From positions 1 through 33,807 of the forward strand of contig NZ_JANJZR010000049.1 of NCBI RefSeq assembly GCF_024623065.1: a stretch of 33,807 nucleotides of DNA, read 5' to 3'. The stretch's first letter is position 1, and the number at the start of each line of letters is the position of its first letter. The notes beneath the pieces were generated by a model. That model was not told the DNA's origin. It was given only the letters and a program-made list of their open reading frames with translations, and searched no databases. Positions 28,003 through 33,807 of the stretch are shown here, piece after piece. Source of the DNA: Bacteroides acidifaciens. Its GTDB lineage: Bacteria > Bacteroidota > Bacteroidia > Bacteroidales > Bacteroidaceae. The translations under genes were made by a program, and so were the position numbers.

Positions 28003-29100
28003 TTATTCAAATTTGCCGGGATAAACCTGGTTACCATAATAAAGAGCAGTTCTCAACCACTTGTAAGAAGGTTCGTTGGCAAAATCATACTCCATGTGAT
28101 AAGTACCTATGCCACCGATTCGTTTGCCACTAGGCAAGTCCATCGTTGCATAATCAAAGAGTTGTGCCCCATGAATATACCTGAATTCAGGATGCACAGA
28201 ACTGGAATAATAGGTAATGCCACCGGTTCTCCAACCTTGTTCAAACTCAACTGTGATAATGGTTTTACGCTCCCAATCCTCTAAATGCGGATGATTGATT
28301 TTCCTGATAACACTATTTGTATTACTTTCCCAATAAGCCTGATAGATATAATGATCTATTAATTTAGATGTTTCCGTAGACAAAAGATCCGGTTGCCCAT
28401 CCATTACCAGCATTCTGCCTGCAGGACGTAAACGGGCACTCAAAGTTTCTATAAAGGCTTGCATTTTTGTATTACCTTTCGGACTTATTTCCTGACCATT
28501 AGCTATAGTTCCCGAATGTCCATATCCCGGTTCGTAGTCAATATCAAAACCATCTATATTATATTTTTCAATAGTGTCACAAATGGCATTTGCATAAGCG
28601 ATACTTCCTTTTACAGGATCACCCTCACCTAGTTCTTCTACCCAGTATTGGTGCATATCCTTACCTTGTGGAGTAATGGCGGAACCAATATCTTGAACAA
28701 TCCAACAAAGCAGGGCTTTCCCTCCTTTTACCTCTTGAAAGAATTTCAAGTCTGCTTTCTGTTCGTCAGATAAGTAACCTCTGGCCCCCCACAGCGAAAC
28801 AAAGTCTACACTATCAGGCAACATCTTCAGATAATTCTGAGGATTCGTACCTTTACCGGTCCAGTTTCCATACCAGCCGAAACCCTTCACATGAGGAGTT
28901 TTACGGTACTCTCTGAGTTGGCGATAATATTCACGTTGCGAAGGCATTAAATCCTCCTCTCCCTGTGCTTCAATAAAAGGGATGTAACGTGTTATATCTT
29001 CTTGTTCGGGGAACGTCACACGCTCTGTCTCTGTCCAATCAGAACAGGCTACAAAGCTCAAAGCTGCAATACCAATGTATAAATAATTACGTAATCTCAT
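28003..29100 (-). CDS. GH18 endo-beta-N-acetylglucosaminidase lipoprotein
   Basis: A 365-residue lipoprotein (IAALSFVACSDW, Cys19). The GH18 active-site motif DGFDIDYE is complete at residues 183-190, with the catalytic acid Glu190 and its Asp partners, so the enzyme should be active. Further barrel strands are KGFGWYGNW, VDFVSLWG, ALLCWIVQD, RMLVMDGQPD and IYQAYWE. Lipid anchoring and PUL context point to a surface endoglycosidase that cuts the chitobiose core of host or mucosal N-glycans, as in characterised Bacteroides N-glycan loci; the specific glycan type cannot be told. It lies between susD and the DUF1735/LamG gene. Confidence 0.9.
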   Translation of the reverse strand: MRLRNYLYIGIAALSFVACSDWTETERVTFPEQEDITRYIPFIEAQGEEDLMPSQREYYRQLREYRKTPHVKGFGWYGNWTGKGTNPQNYLKMLPDSVDFVSLWGARGYLSDEQKADLKFFQEVKGGKALLCWIVQDIGSAITPQGKDMHQYWVEELGEGDPVKGSIAYANAICDTIEKYNIDGFDIDYEPGYGHSGTIANGQEISPKGNTKMQAFIETLSARLRPAGRMLVMDGQPDLLSTETSKLIDHYIYQAYWESNTNSVIRKINHPHLEDWERKTIITVEFEQGWRTGGITYYSSSVHPEFRYIHGAQLFDYATMDLPSGKRIGGIGTYHMEYDFANEPSYKWLRTALYYGNQVYPGKFE

Positions 29101-29149
29101 AATATTAATTGTTGTTCATTGATTATTAAAACAAGTAACTGAATGGTTA

Positions 29150-30787
29150 TTACTGGACAGGTCTGCCGGAACGTACCCACCAAAGTTTTGTGCCCCCTTT
29201 ATCCGGACCATTTAGCAAAGTAGAAAGAGACGACATATTAGGGTTGCCCTGATGTTCCTTTGTTGAAAAGCTGAAACGTTCCGGTGTCCGGGCTTTTGCA
29301 TCTGCACCTATCTTATTGGGCAAGTTGCTGTCAAAGAGAGCTGCCAGATAAGGATAACCTGTTCTGCGATATTCTGTCCACGCTTCTACTCCATTAGGAT
29401 AGAGAGCCAGATATTTCTGAGTAATGATCTGTTGCAATTTTCCTTCTTCCGAAGCAGTGGCATCCCATTTGGGAGAAACGTTTCCGGCAGTGATGTCAAA
29501 ACCGTAGGGATTAGAATAATTGGAATAATGATAATCACTCGTTGTCAACGCTGCAGGTTTCACACTGCCTTTGTTTAAGTAGGCAGTAGCTACTGCATCC
29601 GTAATGCCCCATTCTTCCATAGACATTTTCACGCCCGCTTCATACAAGTTCTTTACGTCTTCTGCTATCAAGTCATACAATGCCGCTTCAGCTTTTAAGA
29701 AATAAGTTTCGGAAGCTCTGAACCAATATAGCGGGTTTGCATTTTCCACTTTGGGTGCAGATGCGAATTCAGCGCTATTCCTACCCGTTCCCTGTCCTTG
29801 TGTATTGCCGGGAGCAACGCAATAATATCCTTTTACGTCACTATATGTGCCTTGCGTATAGTACTTTTCCAAACGTGGGTCACCATAACCGGTAAGATAA
29901 GACCAAGCCGTGGCGCCCATCCGGTTTTCTTTATAATCAATTGTGGCGATGAGAGAATTGAGTAACGGGTACTTGCTTGTATTACCAATTTTAGCTTCGT
30001 CAGCTTTGCTTTCAATCACGCCCCCATTCTTAGGGTCCAATGCTTTCTCAATGTATTCCTTTGCTAGAGCTTCATTCACAAAATGAACGCGGACAGCCAT
30101 TCTTAGCATTAACGAATTGGCGAGTTTCGTCCATTTCACGGGGTCCCCATCATAAATTAAATCATATTTGGGCATAATCTTCGAAGTCGCTTTGTTGAGA
30201 ACATCTGCACAAGTAGCCAAATCTTTCAGCATAGCCTTATACACATCTTCCTGTTTGTCGAGTGCCGGAGCGATGTCACCGTTTCCTGCATTGGTATATA
30301 CGATAGGACCGAAACAATCGGTAGCTCTTAACCAACCTGCAACTTTCACTATATTAAATATGGCCATGATTTCTTGTTTCTCAGGCTCATCGCTCGTCCC
30401 TATTTTTTGGTATATCTGCACCCAAGGCTGATATACTTTCATGTAAAGCTGTTCGTATGCATAGTTCATTCGATTGTCTGCAAAATCCCAAGTTGCTTCC
30501 GTGCCCAACCTCCAGTTGTTATTCATCCCGAAATAACCTATATACTGACCGGATGACATCACGTCTGTAACCGCCAGGTCATTGCCCGGTTCGGTTGTCT
30601 TACTCGGCGAGCCGATAGGAATAACCCGCTGTTGCATATCCATCAACTGTGTGCCGTATATCAATCCGCCTGCTTCCAGATCTTCATCCGTCACACCTGT
30701 AGTACTTTTATTTATGTCAACATAATCTTCACAAGCAGTTAAGAAACTTAGCGAAAAGATTAATAATAAGTATTTCTTCATTTTCAT
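29150..30787 (-). CDS. SusD/RagB-family glycan-binding lipoprotein
   Basis: A 545-residue lipoprotein (LLLIFSLSFLTACEDYVDIN, lipobox Cys19). It has the SusD-like_2 pattern: MNYAYEQLYMKVYQPWVQIY and KVAGWLRATDCFGPIVYT (TPR-like helices), NPLYWFRASETYFLKAEAAL, and a C-terminal KYLALYPNGVEAWTEYRRTG with GPDKGGTKLWWV at the end. It forms the lid over the SusC pore and presents oligosaccharides to it. It starts 11 bp after the SusC stop, the usual tandem spacing. Confidence 0.95.
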   Translation of the reverse strand: MKMKKYLLLIFSLSFLTACEDYVDINKSTTGVTDEDLEAGGLIYGTQLMDMQQRVIPIGSPSKTTEPGNDLAVTDVMSSGQYIGYFGMNNNWRLGTEATWDFADNRMNYAYEQLYMKVYQPWVQIYQKIGTSDEPEKQEIMAIFNIVKVAGWLRATDCFGPIVYTNAGNGDIAPALDKQEDVYKAMLKDLATCADVLNKATSKIMPKYDLIYDGDPVKWTKLANSLMLRMAVRVHFVNEALAKEYIEKALDPKNGGVIESKADEAKIGNTSKYPLLNSLIATIDYKENRMGATAWSYLTGYGDPRLEKYYTQGTYSDVKGYYCVAPGNTQGQGTGRNSAEFASAPKVENANPLYWFRASETYFLKAEAALYDLIAEDVKNLYEAGVKMSMEEWGITDAVATAYLNKGSVKPAALTTSDYHYSNYSNPYGFDITAGNVSPKWDATASEEGKLQQIITQKYLALYPNGVEAWTEYRRTGYPYLAALFDSNLPNKIGADAKARTPERFSFSTKEHQGNPNMSSLSTLLNGPDKGGTKLWWVRSGRPVQ

Positions 30788-30798
30788 AATATCAATAA

Positions 30799-33639
30799 TT
30801 AGAATCCAAATTTCAAACTAAATCCGTAAGTGCGACTGCTAGGCAACATAAAATAGTCGTAACCTTGACCGAACGTACCGGTTGAAGCAGTTAGTTCAGG
30901 ATCATATGGAGCTTTGTTGTAAATCATCCATAAATTGGTTCCATATACAGAGACGTTCACGTTTTTCACCACATTACCAAACCATTTGTTAGGCAGCGTA
31001 TAGCCTATGCTGGCTTCCTGCAAACGGATATTGGTAGCTGAGTAAACATAATAGGAATCTAAATCGTAGATTGTTCCATAATAATCTTGCGGCTCCATCT
31101 TTATATTACCCAGCATCACGTAGCCTGTCTCCCGCGCATCTGCAGATGTTTTTGATACGCCGAAACGGTCAAGCGTAGCTTGAGTTTTAGAAATCACGTT
31201 GCCGCCGATTCTTGCGGTAAACATGACACTGGCATTGATGCCTTTGTAGTTGAATCCATGTCTCCAACCTAAATTCCATTTCGGATTGACTGTGCCAATC
31301 TTGAACGGTGTGGTGTTTTCTGTCGCTATAGTCTGTCCGGGAGTGTAAGGGATATAACCTTCATCGTTTTTCTCCACCCGGCGGTCGGCATACAAAGCAC
31401 CCACTTCACCATCTTCACGAAGACGGAAACGACCGAGTTTAATATCACTCAAATCCATCAGTTCGCCACTGACAGGATTCTTCACGTTGGAAGCTAGCTT
31501 CTTTATCTTATTCTTGTTGGAAGTGGCGGTGAAAGTCGTATTGTAGTTAAAGTCACCAAATGTCTGGTCGTAACCTAGCGTCAATTCGATACCTCTATTC
31601 TGCACATTACCGGCTTGCACATACATATATTTATATCCGCTGGTTCCCGGCATATCCGCTTTCAACAACTGGTTGTACGTGTTAGACTGATATATCGTAA
31701 CTCCTAAAGTAACGGTGTTGTTAAACCATCTGGAGTCGATACCCAATTCGTAGGAGCGGGTACGTTCTGCCTTCAAATCACTTAAAGGATAATATTCGAA
31801 AGGAGCTACTGTGCCATTTTCCAGTTTATGGGTAATGGTTCCCGGCGTCAGACCCGTAAATGGAATAGGAGATCCTACTTCGGTATAAGAACCTCTGATT
31901 TTGAAATAGCCTAATACCGGTTGTATGCTTTCACGAAGACTATTCGGTAAAAGCTCGGTAACGATAGCCGAAAGACCTACCGACGGATAGAAAATCCATT
32001 CTTCTTTACTGTTCACCAGTTGCGACGGTTTGTCGGCCCGACCGGTCAGTGTGAGATACAAAGCCGAATTCCATGAAAGCTCTGCCGAAGCAAAAGCTGC
32101 GAAGTTTTGTGTGCGCGAATCGCCTCCTGTCTCATAAACACTGGCAACGGCTGAATTTACATTTCCATAAGTAAATTTATTGGGGACAAGCAATAAATCG
32201 CCGCCATAACCGTGACCTTTTGTATCATATTCCTCGAAAGATACGCCGGCATTGACCGTAGCGTGGTAAATTTGGGCAAATTGCTTGTCGAAGTTTACCA
32301 TAATATCGGCATATTTCTGTTTATAGGACTCGTTGGAGTATCTATATCGGCCGTTGTCTCCCGCAAAGGTGCTGATGGTGGAAGCGTAACGCTTGTCTTC
32401 CGATTCGGAATATGTATTATCAATGCGGGTACGACCTGCGACATTCAAGTACTCCGTAATGTCATATTTCAGATTGGCATAGAGCATATAGCGGTCTTTT
32501 GCTTCAGGACGCAAGTTGCGATAAGCAATCCAATAAGGATTTTGCACGTCCATACCCATACCTCCCGGTTGCCAGCTTTGTTTATTATACCCCAACTCAT
32601 TGTTGTAGCGTTCAAAATATTTTTCACTTTCAAAATTCATCCCTCTCGGATAGAGGTATGCCCCCACTATGGGATTAAAGTATGTACCGAAGGATATCAT
32701 GTTGTTGTAGAACTCGCGCACATAACTGGCGGATACATCCAAAGTCAGTTTATCCTTTAGAAATTTAGCCGTATTGCGGAATGTTACATTATACCGATGA
32801 TATTTATTATTTTCTACCATGCCGGTAGAGTTGACGGCTGATGCGGAGATATAGGTCTGGTTCTTTTCCGTCCCCATCGAGAGATTAAACGAATTGTTGA
32901 ATGTAGCTCCGGTATTAAAAAAGTCTCTGGGTTCCCATGAAGACGGTTTTTCCATTTTGTCGCCCCAAGAGAAGTAATTACCTGTCAGATTTCCATACGT
33001 ATTTTGAAATTCCGGCATTACAAAGGGATTTGCGAACTCGACAGAAGAAGATACATTCAGACGCATTACACCTTCGGCGCCTTTCTTGGTATTAATCAGG
33101 ATAACACCATTGGCGGCATTGGCTCCATACAATGCGGCAGCCGACGGACCCGTCAATACGGATAGGCTTTCGATATCATCGGGATTGAAATTGGCGATGC
33201 CTTCACCGGACGTTGCTCCTCCGAAACCGGTTCCGTCTCCCGAACGGTCGGCTTTATTTCCAATAGGAATACCATCCACTACGTAGAGCACATTGTTCTG
33301 ACCTGCGATAGACTTGTTACCACGCATCACAACACGAGTGCCGCCGCCCACACCGGATGCACTACGCTGAATGTTTACACCGGCGACTTTTCCATTCAGT
33401 GAGTTCATAAAGTTGGCATCTTTGACTGCCGTCAAGTCGTCACCTTTCACTTGTTGCACATTATAGCTCAGTGCTTTCTCCGAGCGCTTGATACCCAATG
33501 CAGTAACAACCACTTCATCCAAAGTTTGAGTATCTTCTCCCATTACAATTTTCAGGGGTTGTGTATTAGCTAGCGTGATTGCTTGGGAGAAATGTACTCT
33601 ATTAGAATCTATTTTATTTGAAAATCCTTTCGGTTTCAA
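30799..33639 (-). CDS. SusC/RagA-family TonB-dependent transporter, 5'-truncated
   Basis: About 946 codons from a TTG at 33639 (the first ATG in frame, in KIVMGED, is 31 codons further in). The plug (TLDEVVVTALGIKRSEKALS, VAGVNIQRSASG, NNVLYVVDGIPIGN, GANAANGVILINTKKG) and the full barrel ending YGFSLKFGF are intact. The normal N-terminus is missing: no signal peptide, no carboxypeptidase-regulatory-like domain and no STN signalling domain, and an in-frame TAG stands at 33646..33648. As written the protein would not be exported. Either the start was exchanged by recombination or inversion, or the gene is decayed. Signalling to the FecR-type anti-sigma factor would normally need the missing N-terminus. 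Confidence 0.85.
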   Translation of the reverse strand: MKPKGFSNKIDSNRVHFSQAITLANTQPLKIVMGEDTQTLDEVVVTALGIKRSEKALSYNVQQVKGDDLTAVKDANFMNSLNGKVAGVNIQRSASGVGGGTRVVMRGNKSIAGQNNVLYVVDGIPIGNKADRSGDGTGFGGATSGEGIANFNPDDIESLSVLTGPSAAALYGANAANGVILINTKKGAEGVMRLNVSSSVEFANPFVMPEFQNTYGNLTGNYFSWGDKMEKPSSWEPRDFFNTGATFNNSFNLSMGTEKNQTYISASAVNSTGMVENNKYHRYNVTFRNTAKFLKDKLTLDVSASYVREFYNNMISFGTYFNPIVGAYLYPRGMNFESEKYFERYNNELGYNKQSWQPGGMGMDVQNPYWIAYRNLRPEAKDRYMLYANLKYDITEYLNVAGRTRIDNTYSESEDKRYASTISTFAGDNGRYRYSNESYKQKYADIMVNFDKQFAQIYHATVNAGVSFEEYDTKGHGYGGDLLLVPNKFTYGNVNSAVASVYETGGDSRTQNFAAFASAELSWNSALYLTLTGRADKPSQLVNSKEEWIFYPSVGLSAIVTELLPNSLRESIQPVLGYFKIRGSYTEVGSPIPFTGLTPGTITHKLENGTVAPFEYYPLSDLKAERTRSYELGIDSRWFNNTVTLGVTIYQSNTYNQLLKADMPGTSGYKYMYVQAGNVQNRGIELTLGYDQTFGDFNYNTTFTATSNKNKIKKLASNVKNPVSGELMDLSDIKLGRFRLREDGEVGALYADRRVEKNDEGYIPYTPGQTIATENTTPFKIGTVNPKWNLGWRHGFNYKGINASVMFTARIGGNVISKTQATLDRFGVSKTSADARETGYVMLGNIKMEPQDYYGTIYDLDSYYVYSATNIRLQEASIGYTLPNKWFGNVVKNVNVSVYGTNLWMIYNKAPYDPELTASTGTFGQGYDYFMLPSSRTYGFSLKFGF

Positions 33640-33807
33640 AATTGCCTATGAATACATCTATAATGTTTGATACTAAATGACTTAAATAGATATATGGTCT
33701 ATTTCTCTTGTAACTGACAATAGATATAATAGTAATCATTCTATTTTCCGCCACGACAATTTTATCGGCTGTTTTTCAGCCGATAAAATAAAAATGCCCG
33801 CAAGAAA
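33640..33807 (-). other. Region upstream of SusC; perfect hairpin at 33759..33789
   Basis: ATTTTATCGGCTG (33759..33771) and CAGCCGATAAAAT (33777..33789) form a 13-bp perfect hairpin, probably the terminator of a gene beyond the window. Between it and the SusC frame I find no TAnnTTTG promoter box and no signal-peptide coding sequence; one 41-codon minus frame (MITIISIVSYKRNRPYIYLS...) does not look like a SusC start. Confidence 0.5.

Noticed and set aside
33616..33741. A 41-codon minus frame as the missing SusC N-terminus joined by a simple frameshift
   Set aside because: It has neither a signal peptide nor the VxGxVxD-type N-terminal domain, so a single frameshift does not restore a normal SusC.
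1..33807. CRISPR arrays, rRNA genes, insertion sequences, toxin-antitoxin pairs
   Set aside because: I found no regularly spaced repeats, no rRNA sequence, no transposase and no recognisable toxin-antitoxin pair.

Overview
The window reads as Bacteroides (Bacteroidota) chromosome carrying part of a prophage. Evidence: a SusC/SusD/GH18 glycan-utilisation locus with an ECF sigma / FecR-type anti-sigma pair, AddAB-like helicase-nuclease genes, Bacteroides-type promoter -7 boxes (TAnnTTTG), and a prophage gene set typical of Bacteroides phages. The species cannot be named from this sequence.

Positions 1 to about 15.4 kb: the early, recombination and regulatory part of a prophage. Nearly every gene is on the minus strand in one long, tightly overlapping operon running away from a CI/LexA-like repressor (14173..14943, plus strand). 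In transcription order it holds an excisionase-like HTH protein, a RecE-like exonuclease and RecT annealase, an HU protein, an SPFH/band-7 lipoprotein with a small membrane protein, a RuvC-like resolvase, a zinc-ribbon protein, a small radical SAM protein, a C5-cytosine DNA methyltransferase, a DUF2400 protein, an ASCH-domain protein, and the first codons of a PAPS-reductase-like gene that breaks off at the left edge. No integrase, terminase, capsid or tail gene is present, so only part of the phage is seen. The repressor region has three copies of a 21-bp operator (TACTWC-N9-GWAGTA). Two lie at one leftward promoter and one lies at a second leftward promoter, overlapping the repressor start codon. 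The second promoter appears to make only a short RNA ending at a strong hairpin.

The least expected feature of the prophage is a set of G/C homopolymer tracts of 7-8 nt. Four occur, and at three of them two good reading frames meet out of register: the DNA methyltransferase and two unknown proteins. This is either slippage-based phase variation or homopolymer sequencing error. A 163-nt tRNA-like element with Leu-type D arm, T arm and acceptor stem, but a greatly expanded anticodon region, lies at 5803..5965.

Positions 15.4-16.3 kb: a gene-poor junction with a long perfect terminator, direct and inverted repeats and a 5 x 11-bp tandem repeat, probably including the prophage/host boundary. Positions 16.3-18.6 kb: a plus-strand operon of a GNAT-like protein, an IbrA-like (PAPS-reductase/DUF3440) protein and an IbrB-like ParB-fold protein. 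Positions 18.7-24.8 kb: AddB-like and AddA-like proteins of DNA double-strand-break repair on the minus strand. Positions 24.8-33.8 kb: an ECF sigma factor and its divergent FecR-type anti-sigma factor, then a convergent minus-strand PUL (SusC, SusD, GH18 endoglycosidase lipoprotein, DUF1735/LamG-like surface protein). The SusC gene lacks its normal 5' end (signal peptide and N-terminal domain), with an in-frame stop just upstream.
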